64,000 bases of DNA from an uncultured Aquimarina sp. (GCA_947496355.1 CANMCO010000009.1:62001-126000), one strand, 5' to 3'; counted from the stretch's first letter, positions 28,703 to 37,279 are shown. Numbers and translations are program-made. Notes: generated from the sequence alone by a model not told the origin.

Positions 28703-30100
28703 TTATTTCAGGACTCCAACCATATCTTCAGGTTTTACCCATTCATCAAACTCTTGTTCAGTAACATATCCTAAAGCCACCGCTTCATGCTTAAGCGTGG
28801 TGCCATTTTGATGTGCGGTATTGGCAATTTCTGCAGCTTTATAATATCCAATCTTGGTATTTAAAGCAGTGACAAGCATTAATGAATTATTTAATAATTC
28901 TGTAATTCTTTTTTGGTTTGGCTCAATCCCTTGAGCACAATGCTCATCAAAAGAAATACAAGAATCACCAATTAACTGTGCGCTTTGAAGTAGGTTTGCA
29001 GCCATTACAGGTTTAAAAACGTTTAACTCAAAATGCCCTTGCATTCCTCCTACATTAATAGCCACATCATTACCTAATACTTGTGCGCAAACCATAGTTA
29101 GGGCTTCACACTGGGTTGGGTTCACTTTTCCTGGCATGATAGAACTTCCAGGTTCGTTTGCAGGAATGATTAATTCACCAATACCACTTCTAGGTCCAGA
29201 AGCGAGCATACGAATATCATTTCCTATTTTATTAAGAGAGACAGCCAATTGTTTTAAGGCACCATGACTTTCTACAAAAGCATCATGTGCTGCTAATGCC
29301 TCAAATTTATTCTCTGCAGTTATAAATGGTAAACTTGTAAATTGTGCAATAAATTCTGACACTCTCTTAGCATATCCTTTAGGAGTATTTAATCCCGTTC
29401 CTACGGCAGTTCCTCCCAGAGCTAGTTCTGCCATATGAGGTAGTGTATTCTCTAATGCCTTTAGACCATGATCTAATTGAGAAACATAACCAGATAATTC
29501 TTGCCCAATAGTAAGGGGAGTAGCATCCATAAAATGAGTACGTCCAATTTTTACAACGTCCTTAAATTTATCTGATTTATTCTTTAATGTATCTCTTAAC
29601 TTAGTAACACCAGGAATAGTTACTTCAATAATTTTTTTATAGGCAGCAATATGCATTCCTGTAGGGAAAGTGTCATTAGAAGATTGAGATTTATTCACAT
29701 CATCATTAGGTTGTAATGTTTTCTCTCCTTCACCAATAGTTTTTCCTGCTAATTGGTGTGCTCTGTTTGCAATAACTTCATTTACATTCATGTTACTTTG
29801 CGTACCAGAACCTGTTTGCCAGATTACAAGTGGAAATTGATCATCATGTTTACCTTCTAATATTTCATCGCAGACTTGTGCAATTAAATCTCTTTTCTCT
29901 ATTGGTAGAGCGCCTAACTCACAGTTAGTATAAGCAGCAGCTTTCTTAAGATAAGCGAAACCATAAACGATTTCTAAAGGCATTGATCCCGGAGCGCCAA
30001 TCTTAAAATTATTTCTAGAACGCTCTGTTTGAGCACCCCAAAGCTTATCTGCAGGCACTTTTACCTCGCCCATTGTATCCTTTTCTATTCTGTATTTCAT
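28703..30100 (-). CDS. fumC: Class II fumarate hydratase
   Basis: 465 residues from ATG 30100 (MKYRIEKDTMGEVKVPADKL); the TTG 11 codons upstream is not needed. Class II signatures include WGAQTERSRNNFKIG, QTGSGTQSNMNVNEVIANRA, and GSSIMPGKVNPTQCE with the catalytic serine in the mobile SS loop. It interconverts fumarate and malate in the TCA cycle without an iron-sulfur cluster. A good terminator follows. Confidence 0.96.
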   Translation of the reverse strand: MKYRIEKDTMGEVKVPADKLWGAQTERSRNNFKIGAPGSMPLEIVYGFAYLKKAAAYTNCELGALPIEKRDLIAQVCDEILEGKHDDQFPLVIWQTGSGTQSNMNVNEVIANRAHQLAGKTIGEGEKTLQPNDDVNKSQSSNDTFPTGMHIAAYKKIIEVTIPGVTKLRDTLKNKSDKFKDVVKIGRTHFMDATPLTIGQELSGYVSQLDHGLKALENTLPHMAELALGGTAVGTGLNTPKGYAKRVSEFIAQFTSLPFITAENKFEALAAHDAFVESHGALKQLAVSLNKIGNDIRMLASGPRSGIGELIIPANEPGSSIMPGKVNPTQCEALTMVCAQVLGNDVAINVGGMQGHFELNVFKPVMAANLLQSAQLIGDSCISFDEHCAQGIEPNQKRITELLNNSLMLVTALNTKIGYYKAAEIANTAHQNGTTLKHEAVALGYVTEQEFDEWVKPEDMVGVLK

Positions 30101-30287
30101 TACTATGATGATTTGTTTTTTTTGAAAGTGCAAATTTAAGCATTTGCCGCGCTATTTCTGAATAAAGCGAATATTTTTTAGCATATAAATTTAGGAGCGA
30201 TATAGATTTAAAAATTAATCATATTTCTACTATGACATATAAATAAGACTTATTATCTTTGTCAAAATTGAAAATTAGATTATCGTT

Positions 30288-30464
30288 ATGTTTGAATTTG
30301 ATCAGTATCTTGGTTTTTTAGCTTTTTTAACTATCCTTACGATTGGTTTTTGGTTAATGATCTTTTTATTAACCTTTGTAGTTCCTTATTGGATTATAGG
30401 AGCAAATATTGAAAACTTTAAAATGTGGAGAGAATCTAAGCGCAAAGCTAAAGAGCAAGCATAA
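30288..30464 (+). CDS. Small membrane protein of unknown function (58 residues)
   Basis: A 58-codon ORF with a long hydrophobic segment (residues ~8-39, probably two helices or one re-entrant helix) and a basic tail (MWRESKRKAKEQA), typical of small inner-membrane proteins with the tail in the cytoplasm. It is followed after 20 bases by a strong terminator on the same strand, and a TAnnTTTG-type promoter (TATCTTTG) lies about 30 bases upstream, which supports a real gene. Confidence 0.65.
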   Translation: MFEFDQYLGFLAFLTILTIGFWLMIFLLTFVVPYWIIGANIENFKMWRESKRKAKEQA

Positions 30465-30485
30465 TTATATAAAAGCTATATATCA

Positions 30486-30514
30486 AAAAGGAAGTCATTT
30501 GACTTCCTTTTTTT
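30486..30514 (+). terminator. Terminator after the small membrane protein gene
   Basis: AAAAAGGAAGTCA / TGACTTCCTTTTTTT stem with a two-to-four-base loop and a T-run. Confidence 0.85.
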
Positions 30515-30547
30515 GTATATCAGTTTTTTAACGGTTGGATTAGTATC

Positions 30548-30889
30548 CTAAAGAATATCAATAACCTTTTGTGGAGGCCTACCAATAATTGCTTTGTCGT
30601 TTTTAATAACTATCGGCCGTTCAATAAGCTTTGGATTATCCACCATGATCTTGATTAATTCATTGTCTGTAAAACTCTTGCCTTTAAACTTTTCTTTCCA
30701 AACAGCTTCATTTTTTCTGACCAGATCGATAGGAGATATGTTCAAAAGATAAATTACCTTACTTAATTCTTGTTCAGTAAATAATGTATCCAAATACTTA
30801 ACGATTTTAATATCTTCATTTTTTTCTTCTAGTATCGCAAGTGTTTCCCTTGATTTAGTGCATCTTGGATTATGATATATAGTTGTCAT
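30548..30889 (-). CDS. ArsC/Spx family protein (arsenate reductase-like)
   Basis: 113 residues of the thioredoxin-like ArsC fold: NPRCTKSRET with Cys10, SPIDLVRKNE, LIERPIV and IGRPPQKV. The Cys and the two arginines (in VRKN and ERPIV) match glutaredoxin-dependent arsenate reductases. No other ars gene is nearby, so a general redox or Spx-like role is also possible. It follows the RF2 gene by 11 bases. Confidence 0.88.
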   Translation of the reverse strand: MTTIYHNPRCTKSRETLAILEEKNEDIKIVKYLDTLFTEQELSKVIYLLNISPIDLVRKNEAVWKEKFKGKSFTDNELIKIMVDNPKLIERPIVIKNDKAIIGRPPQKVIDIL

Positions 30890-30900
30890 AGTAATTTTAT

Positions 30901-31999
30901 TTAGTCTTCATTTTTTTGCCCCATCATCATAAGATAGGCCTTTAAAAATTGGTCAATATTTCCATCCATTACTGCATCTACATTACCAGTTTCTTCAGCT
31001 GTTCTTACATCTTTAACTAATTTATAAGGATGCATAACATAGTTACGAATTTGCGATCCCCATTCGATTTTCATCTTTGAAGCTTCAATCTCATCTCGTT
31101 GGGCTCTTTGTTTTTGAAGTTCAATTTCAAATAGCTGTGATTTAAGCATTTGTAGTGCTTTTAATCTATTTTCTTGTTGTGATCTGGTGTCTGAACACGA
31201 AATTTGTATTCCGGTTGGGAAGTGGGTAAGTTGTACCTTAGTTTCTACTTTGTTTACATTTTGTCCACCAGCACCACTGGATCTAGATGTAATAATCTCA
31301 TAGTCTGCAGGATTAATATCTATTTCGATACTATCATCTGCAAGAGGGTATACATAAATAGAAGCAAAAGAAGTATGACGTTTTGCATTACTATCAAAAG
31401 GTGAAATACGAACTAATCGATGTACTCCGTTTTCTCCTTTAAGCCATCCAAAGGCATAATCACCTTCGATTTCTAGAGTAACAGTTTTTATACCAGCTAC
31501 ATCACCTCCTTGGTAGTTCAGCTCTCTAATTTTAAACCCTTGTTTTTCTGCCCACATAAGGTACATACGCATGAGCATACTTGCCCAATCACAACTTTCT
31601 GTACCTCCAGCACCAGCTGTAATCTGTAACACGGCACTCATGCTATCACCTTCATCACTTAGCATATTTTTGAATTCTAAACCTTCAATTAACGATTTAG
31701 TATCTTCATGCCGTTCAGAAACTTCAGCTTCAGTAGCGTCTCCTTCTTTATAAAATTCGTATAATACTTCTAAGTCCTCAACCGAAGTTACTCCTTTTTC
31801 ATAATCCGAAACCCATTTTTTTTCAGCATTAAGGTCCCGCATTAGTTTTTCTGCTTCTTGGGCATTATCCCAGAAATCAGGGGCGTAAGTTTTTTCCTCT
31901 TGGTTGGCTATTTCGACAAGCTTGGCATCAATGTCAAAGATACCTCCTTAACGCAACCAGGCGCTCTCTAAGATCTTGTAAAGTCTCAGTATTAATCAT
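30901..31999 (-). CDS. prfB: Peptide chain release factor 2, with programmed +1 frameshift
   Basis: The gene starts at ATG 31999, runs 21 codons, meets an in-frame TGA (31936-31934), and continues in the +1 frame from GAC to the stop at 30901. The frameshift site is the classic one: an AGGAGG internal Shine-Dalgarno (31948-31943), one codon, then CTT TGA C. The product is about 365 residues, with the stop-codon domain (TSFASIYVYP region) and the SGAGGQNVNK catalytic GGQ loop. RF2 reads UGA and UAA. A simple ORF call would miss the first ~50 residues. Confidence 0.95.
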
Positions 32000-32110
32000 A
32001 GTATAATAATTTATGACAAAAATAGGATTTAACAGTTCAGAAGGAAACAATTTTGGTATTATTTTATAGATTTAATGCTTTTACAAAATCCATCACATAA
32101 ATCATTCTAA

Positions 32111-34522
32111 ATGAAACTTCATTTTACTTGTTTACTTCTCCTTGTATGTCACTGTATTAGTGCACAATTTTTAGAAAAACATAAAGATCTTAAGCCGTAT
32201 AATGGTTATTTTAATTTCTATTATAATGAAGCAAAAGATGAAGTTTATTTAGAGGTTGACACCTTAGATTCAGAATTTTTATATGTACATTCTCTAGCTA
32301 CAGGGTTAGGCTCAAACGATATTGGTCTGGATAGGGGACAAATAGGAGACGGGGTTGTTGTTAAGTTTCAAAAAGCTGGAAATAAATTATTACTTATTCA
32401 ACCTAATCAAAGATATCGAGCAATTACCGACAATACTTTAGAGAAAAAGAGTGTACAACAAGCTTTTGCTAAATCTGTACTATTTGGGTTTCCTATTAAA
32501 GAGGAAAAATCAGGAAAGTATATTATCGATTTGACTCCTTTTCTATTACAAGATACCCATGATGTTATCAGTAGATTAAAATTACAAAAAGAAGGAACTT
32601 ATAGTGTTGATAAGGATAGAAGTGCACTACATATGCAAAACATGAAATCTTTTCCTAAAAATGTAGAATTTGAAGCATTAATAACATATAAAGGTAGTCC
32701 TACGGGTGGTAACCTTAGATCGATTGCTCCAAATTCTAAATTTTTGACTGTTATACAGCATCATTCATTTGTTGAATTACCAGATGATAACTATAAAAAA
32801 AGAGTTTTTGATCCTAGAAGCGGTGCTATATCTATTTCATACATGGATTATGCAACACCAATTCATGAATCTATTACAAAACGTTATATTATTAGACATC
32901 GATTAGAAAAAAAGTTTCCTGATCAAGCTATAAGCGAAGCAAAAGAACCTATTGTATATTATCTTGACCCAGGTACACCAGAACCTGTGAAATCAGCACT
33001 GTTAGAAGGGGCTCGATGGTGGAACCAGGCATATGAAGGTATTGGTTTTAAAGATGCTTTTCAGGTTAAGATGTTACCTGCTGATGCCGACCCAATGGAT
33101 TTGCGATATAATGTGATACAATGGGTGCATCGCTCTACCAGAGGATGGAGTTATGGAGCTAGTGTAGTTGATCCTAGAACCGGAGAGATTCTAAAAGGAC
33201 ACGTAAGTCTAGGTAGTTTAAGAATACGGCAAGATTTTTTAATTGCTCAAGCTTTATTAAATCAACCCTTTAAAGATGGAGACAATAATTATAAACCCAT
33301 GTTAGAAATGGCATTGGCCCGTATTCGTCAGTTATCTGCTCATGAAGTGGGACATACCATAGGTTTTGCTCATAATTTTGCGGCTAGTACAGAGGGTAGA
33401 GCGTCTGTTATGGATTATCCACACCCAACAGTAAGATTAAAAGATGGTAAAGTTGATCTTTCAAATGCTTATGATACCAAAATTGGAGCATGGGATAAAG
33501 TTACAGTTGCGTATACATATTCTGAATTTGATGAAGCCACTGATGAAAAAAAAGAGCTGGATAAAATATTAAACAAAGCATATGCGTCTGGTCTTCGTTT
33601 TATCTCTGATAGTGATGCCAGACCATATGGAGGAGCACATGAGTTGGCACATTTATGGGACAATGGTAAAAGTGCTACTGATCAATTAAAAAATATATTG
33701 AAGGTTAGGGAAGTTGCCATTCGAAATTTTTCTACTGATAATATTAAAAGTAAAGAACCATATTCGGTTTTAGAAGATGTTTTTGTTCCGTTATATTTCT
33801 TTCATAGATATCAAACTGAAGCCGCTGTAAAACTCATTGCTGGGTTGAACTATAATTATGCTGTGAAGGGAGATGCACAAACAGTAGTGAAGACTGTAGA
33901 TGTAAAAAAACAAAAAGAAGCACTTGTACAGGTTCTGCAAACATTGAATCCAGAAGTTCTTGCTATTCCTGAAGATAAATTGAAATTATTTCCTCCCAGG
34001 GCTTTTGGGTATTATAGAACTCGAGAATCTTTTAAAGGGAAAACAGGAGTAGGTTTTGATGCTTTAAGTGCAGCCTCGACAGCAAGTGATATGAGTTTGT
34101 CACTGTTATTACACCCAGAAAGAGCTTCAAGGCTAGTACAGCAAAAAAGTCTAGATAATGATCAATTAGGCCTTGACGAAACCCTAGATGAACTGATTAA
34201 GCATGTTTTCAATAGTAAAAACAATGCTGATTATCACAAAGAGATCGGTCATATGGTAAAATCTAATGTTATAAAACACTTAATGTCTTTAAGTAAAAAT
34301 GAAAAAGCCTATACCCAAGCTAATGCAATCGCATATTATACAATTAAAAAGTTGGCTGATCTACTAAAAACAAAAAGAGCAGATGGCTTAGATAAAATGT
34401 ACAATGATTATTATCTAAAACAGATTAATGACTTTATAGAAAAACCTGAAAAATTCAAAGTAATACCATCTCCAAAAATTCCAGATGGATCTCCTATTGG
34501 AAGTTATAGATGTGAGTTTTGA
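32111..34522 (+). CDS. Large zinc-dependent metalloprotease (DUF5117/DUF4953 type)
   Basis: 803 residues with a signal peptide (~1-18, ending HCISAQ). A beta-rich N-terminal domain (DUF5117-like) precedes the catalytic region with HEVGHTIGFAHNFAAS (gluzincin/metzincin-like HExxHxxGxxH, ~residues 416-426) and the downstream SVMDYPHPTV as Met-turn. Bacteroidota members are exported and of unknown substrate. The first peptide-island promoter begins 62 bases after its stop. Confidence 0.88.
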   Translation: MKLHFTCLLLLVCHCISAQFLEKHKDLKPYNGYFNFYYNEAKDEVYLEVDTLDSEFLYVHSLATGLGSNDIGLDRGQIGDGVVVKFQKAGNKLLLIQPNQRYRAITDNTLEKKSVQQAFAKSVLFGFPIKEEKSGKYIIDLTPFLLQDTHDVISRLKLQKEGTYSVDKDRSALHMQNMKSFPKNVEFEALITYKGSPTGGNLRSIAPNSKFLTVIQHHSFVELPDDNYKKRVFDPRSGAISISYMDYATPIHESITKRYIIRHRLEKKFPDQAISEAKEPIVYYLDPGTPEPVKSALLEGARWWNQAYEGIGFKDAFQVKMLPADADPMDLRYNVIQWVHRSTRGWSYGASVVDPRTGEILKGHVSLGSLRIRQDFLIAQALLNQPFKDGDNNYKPMLEMALARIRQLSAHEVGHTIGFAHNFAASTEGRASVMDYPHPTVRLKDGKVDLSNAYDTKIGAWDKVTVAYTYSEFDEATDEKKELDKILNKAYASGLRFISDSDARPYGGAHELAHLWDNGKSATDQLKNILKVREVAIRNFSTDNIKSKEPYSVLEDVFVPLYFFHRYQTEAAVKLIAGLNYNYAVKGDAQTVVKTVDVKKQKEALVQVLQTLNPEVLAIPEDKLKLFPPRAFGYYRTRESFKGKTGVGFDALSAASTASDMSLSLLLHPERASRLVQQKSLDNDQLGLDETLDELIKHVFNSKNNADYHKEIGHMVKSNVIKHLMSLSKNEKAYTQANAIAYYTIKKLADLLKTKRADGLDKMYNDYYLKQINDFIEKPEKFKVIPSPKIPDGSPIGSYRCEF

Positions 34523-34584
34523 TAATTATTACCAGTTTTCACAAACTTTTTGTTTAAAAATGTTTCTTCTTCAATTTTAAGAAC

Positions 34585-34688
34585 TCGAAATTCTGGAATA
34601 ACTGTCGAAATTCTAGAATCCTCTTCATGACTATTTGCAATACACTTTATCATTGAATTATGTTTGTTCTCGTCAAAGGCGTTTAGAC
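34585..34688 (+). promoter_or_regulatory. Island promoter A (for precursor 1)
   Basis: Two TCGAAATTC boxes at 34585 and 34605 (20 bp apart), TTTG at 34634-34637, TATGTTTG at 34659, and a dyad GTCAAAGGCGTTTAGAC at 34672. In the dyad the outer A-T pair of the other copies is changed to G-C on both arms. Confidence 0.85.
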
Positions 34689-34714
34689 ATTTGTTTAACA
34701 AAAAAAATAATATC

Positions 34715-34897
34715 ATGAAAAGTAAAAAGAAGCTTAGTCTTAAAAAAATGACAGTATCACAATTAAACAGTATTTCTGGAGGAAATAATGATCTAACATC
34801 TATTACCGCACGTAATACTAGTCCAATTCTGTGCAATTATGCATCATTTGCAGCAAACTGCGCACCTATAGAAAACACAATTCTTAAGTGTAAATAA
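34715..34897 (+). CDS. Double-glycine precursor peptide 1
   Basis: 60 residues from ATG 34715. Leader MKSKKKLSLKKMTVSQLNSISGG with the GG cleavage site at 22-23 (text split here only by description), core of 37 residues beginning NNDLTSITARN with three cysteines (C-x8-C-x10-C). The leader is of the Lys-rich GG type that databases often label as class I lanthipeptide precursors in Bacteroidota. It has its own promoter (A) and terminator. Confidence 0.8.
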   Translation: MKSKKKLSLKKMTVSQLNSISGGNNDLTSITARNTSPILCNYASFAANCAPIENTILKCK

Positions 34898-34978
34898 TTA
34901 TACAGAAAGATGTAATTTTTGATATTCTGTTTTCTCATAATATTATAGCTGATTTGTGAGAATGAGAGTTTGAGTTCG

Positions 34979-35010
34979 TCGCCTAAGAACTCCTTCTTAG
35001 GCGATTTTTT
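34979..35010 (+). terminator. Cassette terminator 1
   Basis: TCGCCTAAGAA / TTCTTAGGCGA stem with a four-base loop, then TTTTTT. It is preceded by TATAGCTGATTTGTGA, a stretch shared with two other cassettes. Confidence 0.9.
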
Positions 35011-35042
35011 ATTTAAATAAAGAATATATCAATTTACATAAA

Positions 35043-35145
35043 TCGAAATTCGTGAAAAACGATCGAAATTCTGGAATACTCAATATAATCATTTGTATTT
35101 AAGTTGTTTAAGAAGTTAAGTTTGACAATATCAAAGCACTTCGAT
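35043..35145 (+). promoter_or_regulatory. Island promoter B (for precursor 2)
   Basis: Boxes at 35043 and 35063 (TCGAAATTCGTGAA, TCGAAATTCTGGAATA), TTTG at 35092, TAAGTTTG at 35117, dyad ATCAAAGCACTTCGAT at 35130. Same spacing as promoter A. Confidence 0.85.
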
Positions 35146-35170
35146 ATTTGTTTAACTAAAAAATAACATC

Positions 35171-35347
35171 ATGAAAAGTACAAAGAAACTTAGTTTAAAG
35201 AAAATGGACATAGCAAAATTAGATACGGTAAAAGGAGGGCTGCTAAATTTACCAATTGCAGATCGACCTTCATTACCTAGTATGGAATGTGGTCCTGCAA
35301 CTCAAGGATTGGCTTGCCAATACTCACAGACTCCTTTATGTTATTAA
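35171..35347 (+). CDS. Double-glycine precursor peptide 2
   Basis: 58 residues. Leader MKSTKKLSLKKMDIAKLDTV followed by KGG (cleavage after residue 23), core of 35 residues starting LLNLPIADRPS with three cysteines (C-x8-C-x7-C) and a CY end. The leader is nearly identical to those of precursors 1, 3 and 5, while the core is unrelated to them. Confidence 0.8.
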   Translation: MKSTKKLSLKKMDIAKLDTVKGGLLNLPIADRPSLPSMECGPATQGLACQYSQTPLCY

Positions 35348-35447
35348 TTATGAGTTGAGTTTATGAGTTTTAGGCACAGTTTTCTACACCTTCCTTCGTA
35401 ATGTATTTGAGTTTGAGAGTTGTTAAAGTGGGTGGAGACTTGTATTA

Positions 35448-35480
35448 AAACCGTTTGAGTATAATACTTAGACGGTTTTT
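35448..35480 (+). terminator. Cassette terminator 2
   Basis: AAACCGTTTGAGT pairs imperfectly with ACTTAGACGGTTT and is followed by T. Same position as the other cassette terminators but different stem sequence. Confidence 0.75.
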
Positions 35481-35513
35481 ATTCAATAATTCGAACCAAA
35501 CACATTCAAACGA

Positions 35514-35615
35514 TCTAAATTCTGGAAAATCAGTCGAAATTCTGGAATACCCAATATAACTATTTGTAATGAGCTTAGCGGTTGTATTATGTTTGTCTTC
35601 ATAAAGCGCTTTGAT
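35514..35615 (+). promoter_or_regulatory. Island promoter C (for precursors 3 and 4)
   Basis: Boxes at 35514 (TCTAAATTCTGGAA) and 35534 (TCGAAATTCTGGAATA), TTTG at 35563, TATGTTTG at 35588, dyad arm AAAGCGCTTTGAT ending 35615. Confidence 0.85.
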
Positions 35616-35648
35616 TAAAATTTATGTTTAATTAGAAAATATAATATC

Positions 35649-35834
35649 ATGAAGAACAAAAAGAAATTAAGTCTAAAGAAAATGAGTATTGCTCAACTAG
35701 ATATGATAAAAGGAGGTGATATAGTAAATCCATTTCTTACCGGGGGAGCTACTCCTTCTGAACAACCTATTGGTGGTGGAAATGGAGGTCTTTGTTACTC
35801 TGATGCACAAGGAAGTTGTGGTTACTGTGTTTAA
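35649..35834 (+). CDS. Double-glycine precursor peptide 3
   Basis: 61 residues. Leader MKNKKKLSLKKMSIAQLDMI then KGG (cleavage after residue 23). The Gly-rich core has SEQPIGGGNGG and ends CYSDAQGSCGYCV. The core is clearly homologous to those of precursors 4 and 5, so these three form a sub-family with three cysteines in the last 14 residues. Precursor 4 follows after 16 bases. Confidence 0.82.
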   Translation: MKNKKKLSLKKMSIAQLDMIKGGDIVNPFLTGGATPSEQPIGGGNGGLCYSDAQGSCGYCV

Positions 35835-35850
35835 CTAAAAATTAAATATC

Positions 35851-36032
35851 ATGAAAAGTAAAAAGAAGTTAAGTTTGAAAAAATGAGCATTGCTCAATTG
35901 GATACGATAAAAGGAGGTAACATAATAAACCCATTTCGTCAATTTACGGGTGGAGAAGCATCTGAACAACCTGTTGGAGGTGGTGGTATATGTTATTCTG
36001 ATACACCTACGAGCTGTATACATTGTGTTTAG
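35851..36032 (+). pseudogene. Double-glycine precursor peptide 4, frameshifted
   Basis: From ATG 35851 the frame reads MKSKKKLSLKK and then hits TGA. One extra A in the six-A run at 35878-35883 would restore ...LKKMSIAQLDTIKGG and a core ending CYSDTPTSCIHCV. The downstream part is intact in another frame and has its own ATG (35883, 49 codons), without the basic part of the leader. Either a pseudogene or a slippage-dependent gene, or a sequencing error in the homopolymer. Confidence 0.75.
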
Positions 36033-36119
36033 TATAGAAAATGGAAAATAGTTCTTCAAGTTATTATTACATTTTATAGCTGATTTGTAAGTATACACTA
36101 GATAAGAACTCTTTTAAAA

Positions 36120-36150
36120 TCGCCTAAAATATTATTTAGGCGATTTTTTT
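36120..36150 (+). terminator. Cassette terminator 3
   Basis: TCGCCTAAA / TTTAGGCGA stem and T-run, with TATAGCTGATTTGTAA upstream. Same stem as cassette terminator 1. Confidence 0.9.
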
Positions 36151-36170
36151 ATGGATTAGGCTGAAATAAA

Positions 36171-36272
36171 TCTGAATTCACGAAAAACAATCGATATTCT
36201 CGAATACTAAGGACAACCATTTGTTCTTGTTTGATTGGTTGCGTTATGTTTGTTTTATCAAAGCGCTTTGAT
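36171..36272 (+). promoter_or_regulatory. Island promoter D (for precursor 5)
   Basis: Boxes at 36171 (TCTGAATTCACGAA) and 36191 (TCGATATTCTCGAATA), TTTG at 36220, TATGTTTG at 36245, perfect dyad ATCAAAGCGCTTTGAT at 36257. Confidence 0.85.
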
Positions 36273-36298
36273 ATTTGTTTAACTTAAAATTAAATATC

Positions 36299-36499
36299 AT
36301 GAAAAGTAAAAAGAAGTTAAGTTTAAAAAAGATGAGTATCGCACAATTGGGTACCGTAAAAGGAGGTAATTTCGATTGGCTTAGAACGATAGCTCCAACA
36401 CCCACAGGAGATACGGGTGGAGGACCATCTGAACAACCTGTCGGTGGAGGAGGTGTTTGTTATTCTGATTCACCAACAAGTTGTGTATACTGTGTTTAA
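36299..36499 (+). CDS. Double-glycine precursor peptide 5
   Basis: 66 residues from ATG 36299. Leader MKSKKKLSLKKMSIAQLGTV then KGG; core starts NFDWLRTIAPTPTGD and ends SEQPVGGGGVCYSDSPTSCV plus YCV, closely related to precursors 3 and 4. The upstream in-frame ATG (MFNLKLNI) is in the conserved untranslated leader and is not used as the start. Confidence 0.82.
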   Translation: MKSKKKLSLKKMSIAQLGTVKGGNFDWLRTIAPTPTGDTGGGPSEQPVGGGGVCYSDSPTSCVYCV

Positions 36500-36590
36500 T
36501 ACAGAAATATTTCAAGGTTATTCTTTATGCATTAAATCATTAAATTTTATAGCTGATTTGTGATTGTACGACATAAGAATTCCTGTAAAA

Positions 36591-36622
36591 TCGTCTAAAT
36601 AATATTTTAGGCGATTTTTTTT
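36591..36622 (+). terminator. Cassette terminator 4
   Basis: TCGTCTAAATA / ATTTTAGGCGA stem with a G-U pair, then a T-run; TATAGCTGATTTGTGA lies upstream. Confidence 0.88.
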
Positions 36623-36638
36623 GCTATGCTAAAATAAA

Positions 36639-36740
36639 TCTAGATTCACGAAAAACGATCGATATTCACGAATAGTAATGATAACCATTTGTTCTAGTCT
36701 TGTTGATCATGCTATGTTTGTTTTATCAAAGCGTTTTGAT
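36639..36740 (+). promoter_or_regulatory. Island promoter E (for precursor 6)
   Basis: Boxes at 36639 (TCTAGATTCACGAA) and 36659 (TCGATATTCACGAATA), TTTG at 36688, TATGTTTG at 36713, dyad ATCAAAGCGTTTTGAT at 36725. Confidence 0.85.
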
Positions 36741-36766
36741 GTTTGTTTAACTTAAAATTAAATATC

Positions 36767-36976
36767 ATGAAAAATAAAAAGAAGTTGGTTTTAAAAAAAA
36801 TGAATATTTCACAACTTAATAATGTGAAAGGAGGGAATATTAATACAGGAAATAATAATACGTTTACCCATATGTCAGATAGTTTAAGAATAGACTGCTA
36901 TCCAAGTGGCTTGACTTATCAATATTGTGATGATACTGTTCCTGTTCATAGTCTCCCAACAGTATGCGGATTCTAA
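36767..36976 (+). CDS. Double-glycine precursor peptide 6
   Basis: 69 residues. Leader MKNKKKLVLKKMNISQLNNV then KGG. Core of 46 residues, NINTGNNNTFTHMSDSLRID at the start, with three cysteines (C-x9-C-x12-C) and ending VCGF. The core is unrelated to the other precursors. Own promoter (E) and terminator. Confidence 0.8.
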   Translation: MKNKKKLVLKKMNISQLNNVKGGNINTGNNNTFTHMSDSLRIDCYPSGLTYQYCDDTVPVHSLPTVCGF

Positions 36977-37008
36977 TCAAATAAGTTTATCATTTCTTAC
37001 TGTATTAA

Positions 37009-37040
37009 ATCGTCTGGAATTTATTTTCCAGGCGATTTTT
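37009..37040 (+). terminator. Cassette terminator 5
   Basis: TCGTCTGGAA / TTCCAGGCGA stem with a G-U pair, followed by TTTTTATTT. The outer stem is the same as in terminators 1, 3 and 4; the inner pairs changed on both arms. Confidence 0.88.
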
Positions 37041-37138
37041 ATTTAAAAAAGGAATCATTTTTTAAAAGAAATAGAGCCAACTACCTGGTAATTAAAATTC
37101 AATTTTTTTGAGTCTTCCTTTTTTCACCAAAAACAAAC

Positions 37139-37242
37139 TCGAAATTCTGGAATTTCGGTCGAAATTCTAGAATACCATATGTAACTGCTTGTAAAACAAT
37201 ATTTTGTTGAGTTATGTTTGTCTTCGTCAAAGCGCTTTTGAT
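37139..37242 (+). promoter_or_regulatory. Island promoter F (for precursor 7)
   Basis: Boxes at 37139 (TCGAAATTCTGGAATTTCGG, itself nearly palindromic) and 37159 (TCGAAATTCTAGAATA), CTTG at 37188, TATGTTTG at 37213, dyad GTCAAAGCGCTTTTGAT at 37226. Confidence 0.85.
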
Positions 37243-37279
37243 ACTAATAAAATATGTTTAACAATTAAAATTTACAAAA

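Noticed and set aside
30548..30889. An arsenic resistance operon
   Set aside because: Only the ArsC-like gene is seen; neighbours are RF2 and a small membrane protein.
34504..34836. Reverse-strand ORF of 110 codons across promoter A and precursor 1
   Set aside because: It covers the operator, promoter and precursor gene, which have strong independent support. Its composition looks like a shadow frame.
35835..36098. Reverse-strand ORF of 87 codons over precursor 4
   Set aside because: It is antisense to the frameshifted precursor and its terminator region, has no homologue I recognise, and has no promoter.
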